NCBI GenBank assembly: GCA_910587775.1
Contig: CAJUNF010000027.1
Span: forward strand, 1-18,626
Reading direction: 5' to 3'
DNA from: an uncultured Bacilli bacterium
Lineage (GTDB): Bacteria > Bacillota_I > Bacilli_A > RF39 > UBA660
Length of the DNA: 18,626 bases
The stretch's first letter is position 1. Every line of letters starts with the position of its first letter. The translations under genes and the position numbers were made by a program. Below are positions 1-7,511 of the stretch, piece by piece. The notes beneath the pieces are model-generated. The model was not told where the DNA came from, searched no databases, and saw only the letters and a list, made by a program, of their open reading frames with translations.

Positions 1-85
1 ATTTACTCTCTAGTTTATAACACTAAGTTTATCACTTTTTCATACTTTTTACTAGTTATTTCTAAGTAATAATAACTATCGCAAA

Positions 86-111
86 CAAAAAAAGAGATTC
101 TTAAATCTCTT
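86..111 (-). terminator. Rho-independent terminator of the aminopeptidase-tyrS operon
   Basis: There is a perfect 8-bp hairpin (arms AAGAGATT at 92-99 and AATCTCTT at 104-111, 4-nt loop). On the minus strand it is followed by a U-rich run at 84-91. It overlaps the tyrS stop codon, so transcripts from the tyrosine T-box operon should end here. Positions 1-85 are AT-rich and I see no gene in them. Confidence 0.85.
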
Positions 112-1339
112 CAAATATTCCAATAAACATATTCTTTTTGCCCTTTTTAATAACAAATATTCGTTCTTCAATGGCTAAATCTTTCTGAATAATATATTCC
201 AAATCCATAACTTTTTTATTATTAAAAGAAATAGCTCCTGCCAAAATCATCTCTCTCGCTTCTCGTTTACTAGAAACAATTTTACTATTAACTAAAGCTT
301 CTACTATATTTTCTTTGTCATTTAACTGCACTTGGGGAACTTCTTTCATATTTTCTAAAATATCTTGTGCTGTTAAATTTTTGATATCTTCACTAAATAA
401 AGATTCACTTATTTTTTTTGCATGCTCAAACTCTGCTTCTCCATGTAAGAATGTAATAACTTCATGTGCCAAAGTTTTTTGAGCTATACGTTGTTCTGGT
501 TTTTGATTATGTTCAGTCATAATTTGTTCAATTTCTTCTTTACTTAGGAAAGTAAATTTCTTCAAATATTCTTCCATCATAACATCTTCAAAATTTAACA
601 AATATTGATACATTTCATAACTAGAAGTCATTTCTTTATCAAGCCACAAAGCATTACCATAACTCTTCCCTAATTTCTTACCAGTAGAATCAGTAATTAA
701 AGGTACAGAAAAAGCATATACTTCTTCATTATTAAGTTTTCGAATAATCTCAATTCCTGTTGTTAAGTTTCCCCATTGATCAGATCCTCCAAATTGCAAA
801 TTAACGCCATAATGATCATGTAAATATTTAAAATCATATCCTTGAATTAACATATAAGAAAATTCAGCATAAGAAATTCCAACTTCCATTTGACGTTTTA
901 CCAAATCCTTATTTACCATATAATTTACATTGATATATTTTCCAACATCTCTTAAAAAATCAATATAATTCATATCTTTAAACCAATCAAAATTATTTAC
1001 AATTTGAATATCTTCACCAAATAATTTAGTCATCTGTTTTTTTATTTTTTCAAAATTATTTTCAATAACAGAAATTTCTGCTTTTTCTCTTTCTCCAGTT
1101 CCTCTTGGATCTCCAACTCTTCCAGTAGCACCACCAACTAAAATCATCGCATTATGACCAGCTCTTTTTAACCGTTCAACTAGTAAGAATGTTGGAAATT
1201 GTCCAATATGCAAACTCTTCGCAGTTGGATCAGCACCAATATAAAAAGTTAATCCACCTTTATTTAATTTTTCTTTTAACTCTGAACTAGAACAATCCTT
1301 AATTAATCCCCTATATTCTAAATCCTCATAAAAATTCAT
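101..1339 (-). CDS. tyrS: Tyrosyl-tRNA synthetase (TyrRS)
   Basis: This class Ic synthetase charges tRNA-Tyr with tyrosine in the cytosol. The 412 residues match the family's usual length of about 400-430. The HIGH signature appears as HIGQ at residues 44-47. The KMSKS loop appears as KLGKS at 222-226, close to the KFGKS/T form normal for bacterial TyrRS. The tyrosine-recognition set YxxxQxxD is present at Y162, Q166 and D169. A C-terminal S4 RNA-binding domain spans about residues 345-405. The ATG is preceded by TAGGAGGAAATTTT, a strong ribosome binding site. It is the second gene of the operon, 49 nt behind the M29 aminopeptidase gene, and shares its tyrosine-type T-box. I see no defects, and identification is secure. 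Confidence 0.97.
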   Translation of the reverse strand: MNFYEDLEYRGLIKDCSSSELKEKLNKGGLTFYIGADPTAKSLHIGQFPTFLLVERLKRAGHNAMILVGGATGRVGDPRGTGEREKAEISVIENNFEKIKKQMTKLFGEDIQIVNNFDWFKDMNYIDFLRDVGKYINVNYMVNKDLVKRQMEVGISYAEFSYMLIQGYDFKYLHDHYGVNLQFGGSDQWGNLTTGIEIIRKLNNEEVYAFSVPLITDSTGKKLGKSYGNALWLDKEMTSSYEMYQYLLNFEDVMMEEYLKKFTFLSKEEIEQIMTEHNQKPEQRIAQKTLAHEVITFLHGEAEFEHAKKISESLFSEDIKNLTAQDILENMKEVPQVQLNDKENIVEALVNSKIVSSKREAREMILAGAISFNNKKVMDLEYIIQKDLAIEERIFVIKKGKKNMFIGIFEEI

Positions 1340-1388
1340 AAAATTTCCTCCTATTTTTTTACAATTTTTTTAATTCAATTAATAATTT

Positions 1389-2591
1389 TTAAAAAATAAT
1401 TTTCCCGTGTTTCATTATAATAACCTCACTACCATCTTTTAATGTAGCTACAATTTCTAAATCACGAGTTCCTATCATAAAATCAATATGTGTACTAGAA
1501 TCATTCATTCCCATTTCAAATAACTGATTCTTACTACTTTCTAAACCATTTTGAAAGCAATCTGGAAAACCTTTCCCTAAAGCTAAATGACAACTTGCAT
1601 TTTCATCATACAATGTTGTTTCAAAAATAATTCCACTTTGATTAATAATAGAATCATAATCCACTAATGCTATTTCTCCTAAATAATGTGATCCATCATC
1701 CGTTTCAACAATATGTTTTAAAGTTTCAAAATTTGTATTAGCACCATAATCTATTACTCTACCATGTTGAAACCGAAACCAAAATTGATCAATTAATACG
1801 CCATTATAAAAAAGTGGTTTTGAACTATAAACTATTCCATTTACGCTATCACGTCTTGGAGTTGTAAATATCTCTAAAGATGGCATATTAACAATTCTAT
1901 CCCCTTCTTTAGCCATCTTAAAAACATAATTATCTGGAAGTTCTAAAGTAAAATCTGTACCATTTTCGCTAAAGTAATGTAAACTAGATATTTTTATGCT
2001 GTTAAGAATCTGTATACGCCTTTGTAAATCATCATAATATTCATCCCAAGCTTTTTTAGGATCCTCTTCATTTATTTTACAAACATCTAAAATAAGATTC
2101 CATAAATCATCAAATGCATTTTTAGAATTAGGTAATATTTTACTTGCCCATTCTTCATTAGATGCAGCACAAATACACCATGAAACCTCACCACTTAGTT
2201 GCTTTTTTCGAAAAACTTCAACTCTCTTTTCTAATTCTTTTGAAACATCTGAAAGTAATTTCGAAGAAACTCCATCATTAATAAATGGAATAGGAGATGA
2301 AATAAATAAGAAAGCGCCTTTATTTGTAGCAACATCATTATAAATATGTCGATCAAAAAGTGGATTTTGTAATATTTCTTCCAAAGAAGAATTTAAGTAT
2401 AACCTCCGACATTCATAATTATTCCTGACATCAAAATAAACGATACTTCCTATTTGCTCAGCTTCTTCTTTTAAAATGTTCATAAAATCAATATTAAACT
2501 CATTACCAATGATCAACAACTCTTGAGAATTTTTCAAATTCAAACAATCTTGAATTAAAAATTTTGCATATTTACGTATCTTCTCTTTCAT
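1389..2591 (-). CDS. M29-family metallo-aminopeptidase (AmpS/PepS type)
   Basis: This is a cytosolic metal-dependent aminopeptidase that removes N-terminal residues from peptides. I chose the ATG at 2591 (400 aa, MKEKIRK) because GAAAGGAG sits just upstream; an earlier in-frame ATG at 2606 overlaps that ribosome site. By family alignment from memory the metal ligands correspond to E240, E306, H335, H368 and D370, seen in the contexts PSLEIFTTP, GEIALVD, CHLALG and HIDFMIG. The position seven residues after H335, a conserved active-site tyrosine in characterised AmpT/AmpS enzymes, is F342 here (LGKGFPDC). It is the first gene after a tyrosine-type T-box and precedes tyrS, so its expression should rise when uncharged tRNA-Tyr accumulates. 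That fits a role in recovering amino acids from peptides, which is inference. Confidence 0.88.
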   Translation of the reverse strand: MKEKIRKYAKFLIQDCLNLKNSQELLIIGNEFNIDFMNILKEEAEQIGSIVYFDVRNNYECRRLYLNSSLEEILQNPLFDRHIYNDVATNKGAFLFISSPIPFINDGVSSKLLSDVSKELEKRVEVFRKKQLSGEVSWCICAASNEEWASKILPNSKNAFDDLWNLILDVCKINEEDPKKAWDEYYDDLQRRIQILNSIKISSLHYFSENGTDFTLELPDNYVFKMAKEGDRIVNMPSLEIFTTPRRDSVNGIVYSSKPLFYNGVLIDQFWFRFQHGRVIDYGANTNFETLKHIVETDDGSHYLGEIALVDYDSIINQSGIIFETTLYDENASCHLALGKGFPDCFQNGLESSKNQLFEMGMNDSSTHIDFMIGTRDLEIVATLKDGSEVIIMKHGKIIF

Positions 2592-2610
2592 AGTTTCTCC
2601 TTTCAAAATG

Positions 2611-2816
2611 AAAAAGATACTTATAATGAAAGGACGAGAAACCCCGTGGTACCACCTTTACTTATAAGTATCTACTTATCACTTTATTTGATAACGGCCA
2701 AAAACCGATTTAACTCCCAAATTGTAATTTCTAAGTATTTCTTGTTTTACTCACATCTACCGTAAAATTTCTTTCATTTACCAAAATACTCTTCTTAAAT
2801 TTGTTCCTCGTTAATT
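2611..2816 (-). promoter_or_regulatory. T-box riboswitch, tyrosine specifier (UAC)
   Basis: The minus strand carries the T-box core AAGGTGGTACCACG (2645-2658), whose bulge binds the free CCA end of uncharged tRNA. Stem I has the AGUA and GAA halves of a specifier loop. After GAA and one spacer base, the specifier triplet reads TAC (2737 down to 2735), a tyrosine codon that matches tyrS downstream. The competing terminator is a long hairpin with arms at 2616-2626 and 2662-2672 and a U-run at 2611-2615. Uncharged tRNA-Tyr should favour the antiterminator and read-through into the aminopeptidase gene and tyrS. The 5' end is estimated from the promoter at 2823-2851. Confidence 0.93.
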
Positions 2817-2822
2817 AATAAC

Positions 2823-2851
2823 ATCCTATCACAACTATTTTTTGGTTGCAA
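2823..2851 (-). promoter_or_regulatory. Candidate SigA promoter for the tyrosine T-box operon
   Basis: A -35 box TTGCAA (2846-2851) and a -10 box TAGGAT (2823-2828) are separated by 17 bp on the minus strand. The promoter lies over the last codons of the ytxH gene, so the operon would start inside the previous gene's 3' end. No terminator was seen between ytxH and the T-box, so read-through is also possible. Confidence 0.5.
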
Positions 2852-3284
2852 CTTTTTTTGGTTTTATAATATCTTTTTGTTCTTCTCCATGTTCTAAACG
2901 ATTAATAATTTCTCTTAAAACTTCTGCTGTTTTTTCTTTTACATCATTTGCAGCTTTCTCAATTACTGGAGTACCTTTTTCACGAGCAACTTCCATTAAC
3001 TCTTCGGCTTTTTTCTTAATTTGTGTAGCTTTTGTTTTTGCAACTTCTAATACTTTTTCTTTATCTAAATCTTTTAACTCAGCTTTTAAATCCTCAAGCT
3101 TTTCCATTAAATTATCTTTTACTTCTTCATAGTCAATTTCTTTAATTTGTTCCATTAACTCATTCATTTTATTTTTTAAATCTTTACGAGTTTCACTACC
3201 TTCTTTTGGAGCAAATAAAACTCCTAATCCTGCACCTATTAAAGCACCTGTTAATAATGTTCCAAATCCATGTTTTTTACTCAT
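2835..3284 (-). CDS. YtxH-domain protein
   Basis: This 149-residue protein begins with a Gly/Ala-rich hydrophobic segment (about residues 7-25, GTLLTGALIGAGLGVLFAP), followed by the PKEGSETRKDL motif that marks the YtxH family. The rest is a long, highly charged lysine/glutamate-rich helix, likely a coiled coil (about 30-130). Family members are short membrane-associated proteins often linked to general stress, and the molecular function is unknown. The start overlaps the stop of the preceding DUF948-like gene (ATGA), with GGAGGG upstream, so the two are translationally coupled. Pairing of DUF948 and YtxH proteins is common in Bacillota (for example ytxG-ytxH in Bacillus). Confidence 0.85.
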   Translation of the reverse strand: MSKKHGFGTLLTGALIGAGLGVLFAPKEGSETRKDLKNKMNELMEQIKEIDYEEVKDNLMEKLEDLKAELKDLDKEKVLEVAKTKATQIKKKAEELMEVAREKGTPVIEKAANDVKEKTAEVLREIINRLEHGEEQKDIIKPKKVATKK

Positions 3285-3589
3285 TTTCTTTTACCCTCCT
3301 TTTTAACTACAATTGTAGTTTCTTCCTTTTCTTTTAAAAACATTTTCGTAATAAAAGATGTAACAATTTCTATAATTTTATCTGTTACAAGCACAATCTT
3401 ATCTGTTGCAGTATCAACTATAGAAAAAATACCATCTAAAGAATGAACTTTTTCATTGATATTATCCACAACTCTAGAAGCTTTGCCTATTACTATAATA
3501 AGACGAATTCCTAAAATAATTCCTACAATTAAAATAATAATTAATAAAATATAAATGACTATTGGTAAAAAGTCTAACCAAAAACTCAT
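3281..3589 (-). CDS. DUF948-like small membrane protein
   Basis: This 102-residue protein has one strong N-terminal membrane segment (about residues 8-34, almost entirely I, L, V and G). A helical region follows with the spaced pattern SRVVDNINEKVHSLDGIFS and VDTATDKIVLVTDKI, typical of DUF948 proteins. The tail is basic (KKEGKRK). The start codon overlaps the stop of the upstream gene (TAATG) and its end overlaps the ytxH start, so translation of the three genes is coupled. Function is unknown. Assignment to DUF948 rests on architecture, pattern and gene order, not on a search. Confidence 0.7.
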   Translation of the reverse strand: MSFWLDFLPIVIYILLIIILIVGIILGIRLIIVIGKASRVVDNINEKVHSLDGIFSIVDTATDKIVLVTDKIIEIVTSFITKMFLKEKEETTIVVKKEGKRK

Positions 3590-4539
3590 TATTCACCATC
3601 CTCCCTTGTTTCATACATAGAATCAATCAAATCAAACAAATCATTTTCTAAAGTTTCATCAGCTAATTTTTCTTCCATTGTTTTCTTTTTTGGACGATCT
3701 AATATTTCAAGCTCTTGTTCTTGTTCTATTGCAGACCCAATTGGTTCTTCTTCTATATTAAATGAATAATCCTCTACTTTTGTATCCTCTATTGGCAGAG
3801 AAATTACCTCTTCAGAAGCAGATTGTAACAATTCATCCAATTCTTTTTCAACTTTTGGTTTCGGAGTTTCTGGTTTATAAAAATCTTTCACTGGTGTATT
3901 TAAAGTCTTTTCTATATCATCTTCCAAAGTACCAAAAGCTTTCTTTCTTACACTATCAACATCAATTACTTTTTTCTCTTCACTACGTACAACAATATCT
4001 TCTTTTTTATAATTTTTATCTAGTACACCATATACTGGAGAAATAACTGGAGATGGCTTAAATTTCTTTACGTTATCTCTAGAAATATGATCACGTACTT
4101 CTCTATTTTCTCTAACTTCTCTAGTTTTTTTAGGTTCTCTAACACTATTGTATTCATAATCAAAAGATGTATTATTTCCTCTTGATCTAGGTTGTGCTTC
4201 AACTTCTTTTGATACTACTGGCTTAGTACGCATTCTAGTTTCTGCACTCTTCTCACGTTCATAAGTTGGTGGAACTATTTTTTCTTCCTTTTTTATACTA
4301 TCAAATTCTTGTTCATCAAAAATAGGAAAATTAAATGTAGGTTCTGCTTTAAATAATTCTCTATCACTTATAATATCGTCATCATCTGCATCAAAAGTCA
4401 TTTTTACAGCATCTTTTTTCTTTGCTACTTCTTTTTTTACAGGTTGTATTTTTTCAGTACTTGCTGGTACTTCTGCTTCAGGAATTTCAATTTCTTCTTC
4501 CTCAAATAATACATTTTTTAATTTATTTAGTAATCCCAT
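3589..4539 (-). CDS. Acidic, mostly disordered protein with SepF-like N-terminus
   Basis: I do not recognise this family. The ATG at 4539 (316 aa) was chosen because AAGGAAGG lies just upstream and it begins 13 nt after the lipoprotein stop. Residues 1-15 (MGLLNKLKNVLFEEE) can form an amphipathic helix followed by a run of glutamates, which resembles the membrane-binding start of SepF, but no SepF core domain follows. Most of the chain is charged and low in hydrophobic residues, with Arg/Glu-rich stretches near 136-155, so it is probably disordered. A conspicuous short motif FKPSPVISPVYG lies at 160-171. The C-terminal 30 residues (EEKLADETLENDLFDLIDSMYE) look helical. The context suggests an envelope-associated scaffold, which is inference. 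Confidence 0.6.
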   Translation of the reverse strand: MGLLNKLKNVLFEEEEIEIPEAEVPASTEKIQPVKKEVAKKKDAVKMTFDADDDDIISDRELFKAEPTFNFPIFDEQEFDSIKKEEKIVPPTYEREKSAETRMRTKPVVSKEVEAQPRSRGNNTSFDYEYNSVREPKKTREVRENREVRDHISRDNVKKFKPSPVISPVYGVLDKNYKKEDIVVRSEEKKVIDVDSVRKKAFGTLEDDIEKTLNTPVKDFYKPETPKPKVEKELDELLQSASEEVISLPIEDTKVEDYSFNIEEEPIGSAIEQEQELEILDRPKKKTMEEKLADETLENDLFDLIDSMYETREDGE

Positions 4540-4552
4540 GATTACACCTTCC

Positions 4553-5197
4553 TTATTTGATAAAATCCATATCAGGAACATCTTCAAGATCTTTATACTG
4601 ATCATATTGTTCCACAATTTCCAAATAGTTACTTTCTGTTTTTGCAGTTTCAAAAATATTAAATTCTAACTCATTGGAACTTAAAATATTATCTCCCATC
4701 AAACTCCCCAAAACAGTATCATTATAGGTTACTGATTCTAAGATTGCCATCGCATAAGCAACACTTTTCTTAATATCCTTTTCAGTTACTATCACTTCTA
4801 TTTTAGCATAATTATACATGATTTCAACAAAATATTTATCTTCTTCTAAGCTTTTTATTTGTAAGTATCCAAAAAGATTTCCCTTAAACAAAGCTTTAGA
4901 GTAATAATATTCTTCATTTTCTTCATATTCTTCTCTCACAGAATTGAAATAACTTACAACATCCACATACATATAATAAGCATATTGATCACTATATATC
5001 ACTTCATTATAATCCTGACTAGTAATATTTTTCATCCCTCTAGGCAGGTAATACTTATAGCCTGTTCGATACACATTTGTAATACTTACGTTACTAGTCA
5101 TGCCATAAGCCAAAATATTCTCAAGTGACTCTTCTTTAGTAGAAGTACATCCTGACAAGCAAATTATAAAGATACATAATATAATAACTTTTTTCAA
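4553..5197 (-). CDS. Predicted lipoprotein, function unknown
   Basis: This 214-residue protein starts at a TTG codon, chosen because GGAGG lies 7 nt upstream and MKKVIIL begins a good signal peptide. The lipobox is LSGC with the modified cysteine at residue 17, so the mature protein should be lipid-anchored on the outer face of the membrane. The remainder is Tyr/Glu-rich with alternating hydrophobic residues, consistent with a small folded domain. I recognise no motif. It is the first gene of the operon that continues with the disordered protein, the DUF948-like protein and YtxH. The promoter is at 5225-5253. Confidence 0.75.
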   Translation of the reverse strand: MKKVIILCIFIICLSGCTSTKEESLENILAYGMTSNVSITNVYRTGYKYYLPRGMKNITSQDYNEVIYSDQYAYYMYVDVVSYFNSVREEYEENEEYYYSKALFKGNLFGYLQIKSLEEDKYFVEIMYNYAKIEVIVTEKDIKKSVAYAMAILESVTYNDTVLGSLMGDNILSSNELEFNIFETAKTESNYLEIVEQYDQYKDLEDVPDMDFIK

Positions 5198-5224
5198 AGG
5201 ATTACCTCCAAACTGTCTTTTTTA

Positions 5225-5253
5225 ATTATAACAAAAAATAAAAACTCAGACAA
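5225..5253 (-). promoter_or_regulatory. SigA promoter of the lipoprotein-ytxH operon
   Basis: On the minus strand, TTGTCT (5248-5253) and a perfect TATAAT (5225-5230) are 17 bp apart. They sit 28 nt before the lipoprotein TTG start and just after the terminator of the upstream gene. Spacing and boxes are close to consensus. Confidence 0.75.
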
Positions 5254-5260
5254 GTATGAC

Positions 5261-5282
5261 AAAAGAGCTACACTTAGCTCTT
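5261..5282 (-). terminator. Short hairpin terminator after the AlbA_2 gene
   Basis: A perfect 8-bp stem (5263-5270 with 5275-5282, loop CACT) covers the stop codon of the AlbA_2-family gene. The following U-run is short (about four), so termination may be weak. It separates that gene from the lipoprotein operon promoter. Confidence 0.6.
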
Positions 5283-6708
5283 ATTGTTTAAATTTATACT
5301 TAGCAAAATCAACTTGTTCAATTAACTCACACTTTAATAAAACCGAAAGAAGATCACCTGCTCTAGATTTTTGAACATTTAATAAATCTACAATGTCCTC
5401 TCTTCCAAAAATTTGGTTATATCGAAATTTAAGAAATAATGATTCCACTTGATCATAAGTTTTTAATCGCATATTTTTGGGTAATTTTTTATGTAATTGA
5501 ATAATAAAAAGATTATGTTCCCATTCAGATTCTTTTGAATTCATCTGATCCGCTGTTTCTTTCATATATCCTTTGTTAGGAAAAGTAACTTTGAAAAAAG
5601 AACTTGTAGAATAAAAACTAGGCTTTTTCCCAAAATCTTGATAAGAATCTAAAATACGAACCAGCCCACTTCCTCTTCGCTCCATTAAATTTAAACGATT
5701 AAAAATATCTGATATTATTCGATTTCTACGTATAGAAGATATTTGAGAAATATCTAAATCTTGTACACAACTTCCATCAATCATCCCACCTGGCGAAACT
5801 ATTTCTAATCTATCATCAAACATATCAATGTGAATTTCTGATCCTAAAATTTGATAATCTCGATGAATAATTGCATTTACAATTGCCTCTCTAACAGCTC
5901 GTAAAGGATAATCTTCAACTTCAATTCGTTTCATTCCTTCAATCTTCCAACTAAGTTTTGAATAGTTTTTTACAAACAATTCAGAATTCTGAAGTAAAGA
6001 TAATATACTTCCACTATATTCCTTATCATCAATAGCATCGCCTTTTACATTTCCCTTTTTTAACCCATTCCATCTAGTACAAAATATTCTAGATTGTGGT
6101 AATAATCCTTGATCAGATAACAATAATCCAGCGTTGGTTAAGGTATCATTAGTTGATAATTCTAAAGAAACATAATCCTTCTTTTGTTCTAAAGATTTTC
6201 CTGTTTCTTCTTTTAATGTTGCATTCAATAACGTAAAACTCATATCCGAAATACAATATTTGCTTGATAATTCATCAAAAGTAGTATTTTGACCTTTTAA
6301 AATCAAATTATCTAAAATATGTTTTGGAGCTGGAATAGACTGATTTCCAGAACGAATAAATGCTTCTTTTCCTCCATCCGATTTATAATAATAGGGAGTT
6401 TTAGGACCATCACCAACTTTTACTACTAAAAGATCTCTTTCATTTTCGCAAAAAGTATTTAACTCATATCGTGGTATAGGAACAATTTTACTATTAATTA
6501 ATTCCGTAATTTTTTCTGAATCTTTAAGTATATCATCTAACCCAACAGGAAAATGATCACTATCTCTAACACCAAATAATAAAAGTCCACCTGTTGAATT
6601 TGCAAATGCCGAAACAGACTTCAACCAACTTTTAGGTTTATTTAATTCTACTTTTTCTTTAAAATCAATATTGGTTGTTTCTGCATTTTCATAATCCTTT
6701 AATTTCAT
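5281..6708 (-). CDS. AlbA_2/Schlafen-type putative ATPase transcriptional regulator
   Basis: This is a 475-residue protein of the family once called divergent AAA-4. ATG 6708 was chosen with GAGGTGG five bases upstream; a GTG three codons earlier lies inside that site. With the ATG as residue 1, an AlbA_2 putative DNA-binding domain covers about 12-127 (SAFANSTGGLLLFGV). A GHKL-like ATPase region follows: N-box REAIVNAIIHRDYQ at 273-286, DRLEIVSPGG near 299-308 and a Gly-rich loop RRGSG near 345-349. The C-terminal 70 residues, including FGREDIVDLLNVQKSRAGDLL, look like a winged helix. The domain set suggests a nucleotide-responsive regulator; target and signal are unknown. A 21-bp repeat array lies immediately upstream and could be its own operator, which is inference. 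I see no truncation. Confidence 0.85.
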   Translation of the reverse strand: MKLKDYENAETTNIDFKEKVELNKPKSWLKSVSAFANSTGGLLLFGVRDSDHFPVGLDDILKDSEKITELINSKIVPIPRYELNTFCENERDLLVVKVGDGPKTPYYYKSDGGKEAFIRSGNQSIPAPKHILDNLILKGQNTTFDELSSKYCISDMSFTLLNATLKEETGKSLEQKKDYVSLELSTNDTLTNAGLLLSDQGLLPQSRIFCTRWNGLKKGNVKGDAIDDKEYSGSILSLLQNSELFVKNYSKLSWKIEGMKRIEVEDYPLRAVREAIVNAIIHRDYQILGSEIHIDMFDDRLEIVSPGGMIDGSCVQDLDISQISSIRRNRIISDIFNRLNLMERRGSGLVRILDSYQDFGKKPSFYSTSSFFKVTFPNKGYMKETADQMNSKESEWEHNLFIIQLHKKLPKNMRLKTYDQVESLFLKFRYNQIFGREDIVDLLNVQKSRAGDLLSVLLKCELIEQVDFAKYKFKQ

Positions 6709-6731
6709 TTTAACCACCTCTAAAAAATTGA

Positions 6732-6737
6732 ATAATA
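6732..6737 (-). promoter_or_regulatory. Possible -10 box of the AlbA_2 gene
   Basis: TATTAT on the minus strand lies 23 nt before the ATG and abuts the first 21-bp repeat. No good -35 box is visible at 16-18 bp, because that region is repeat sequence. This would suit a promoter whose activity depends on a protein bound to the repeats. The call is weak by itself. Confidence 0.35.
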
Positions 6738-6828
6738 CCGGTCGGTTTGAACGGAAAACCGGTCAGTTTGAACGGAAAACCGGTCAGTTTGAATGGAAAA
6801 CCGGTCAGTTTGAACGGAAAACCGGTCA
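6737..6828. repeat. GC-rich 21-bp tandem repeat array (4.4 copies)
   Basis: Four full 21-bp units (6737-6757, 6758-6778, 6779-6799, 6800-6820) are followed by an 8-nt partial unit (6821-6828). Each unit starts ACCGGTC and ends GAACGGAAA, with AGTTT between. Only two positions vary: A to G in unit 1 and C to T in unit 3. GC content is 10 of 21, far above the flanking DNA. Each unit contains the palindrome ACCGGT, and each junction makes the dyad CGG-AAAA-CCG. A 21-bp period is about two helical turns, so bound proteins would line up on one face. The partial unit ends in TCA, the complement of the trmB stop codon. Confidence 0.95.
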
Positions 6829-7458
6829 CTTACTTTTTTTTGCTTCTAAATAATTAATTTTATAACCAAGCTGCGAAAACTTTTTTTCATATTCTGTTTC
6901 AACATTAAAAATTTCAGTACTGTGTAAATCCATGCTTACCTTCTCTAAAATATACCCATACTTACTTAAATCTTCTAGACTACTAGCAAATAAAACAATA
7001 TTATCTGTTTTTTGAATAATATGACAATCACTTTTAAATATACTATCATAAAGTTTCAAAAAAGTCTGACTAGTAAGACGCCTTTCATGATGACGGTTCT
7101 TCGGCCATGGATCAGAGAAATTTAAATAAAGAGTTTCAATATCTTTATAAAAAACTTCATTTATCTTCTTAGCATCAAAACACATAAACTTAATATTATC
7201 TAATTTTTCTTCATCACACTTTTGGATTGCTCTTACTAAAACACTATCGTATTTTTCAACACCTATAAAATTGATATCAGGATATTTTTTAGCCATTCCA
7301 ATCAAAAAATTACCTTTTCCAGTTCCTATTTCTAAATGAATCGGGTTTTCATTTTTAAAAAGTTTTTTTATAATTCCTTTATAATTCATAGGATCTTCTA
7401 CAAAATAACTACTGCTTTTTAAAATAACATCTGCATTTTTAACATTTCTAAGACGCAT
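6826..7458 (-). CDS. trmB: tRNA (guanine-N7-)-methyltransferase TrmB
   Basis: TrmB makes m7G at position 46 of tRNA using S-adenosylmethionine. The ATG at 7458 gives 210 residues beginning MRLRNVKNAD, the normal start and length for the family; an ATG 25 codons upstream would overlap the divergent gene. The SAM-binding loop is LEIGTGKGN (42-50), with the acidic strand end at E68 (FIGVEKY). The TrmB signature DPWPKNRHHERRL is at 116-128, and TEYEKKF at 188-194 near the C-terminus completes the set. The ribosome site is weak (GAAAG). Its last codons run into the 21-bp repeat array, whose partial unit supplies the TGA stop. Confidence 0.96.
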   Translation of the reverse strand: MRLRNVKNADVILKSSSYFVEDPMNYKGIIKKLFKNENPIHLEIGTGKGNFLIGMAKKYPDINFIGVEKYDSVLVRAIQKCDEEKLDNIKFMCFDAKKINEVFYKDIETLYLNFSDPWPKNRHHERRLTSQTFLKLYDSIFKSDCHIIQKTDNIVLFASSLEDLSKYGYILEKVSMDLHSTEIFNVETEYEKKFSQLGYKINYLEAKKSK

Positions 7459-7511
7459 ACTATCACTACTTTCTTTTTTAAAACATATAATAAAAATAAG
7501 GAGGGTTTTTA

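Noticed and set aside
221..680. TyrRS with KLGKS in place of KMSKS as a defect
   Set aside because: Bacterial TyrRS normally has KFGKS/T here, so the variant is ordinary.
6737..6828. The 21-bp repeats as a CRISPR array
   Set aside because: Units are directly abutting with no unique spacers, and no cas genes are nearby. It is a simple tandem array.
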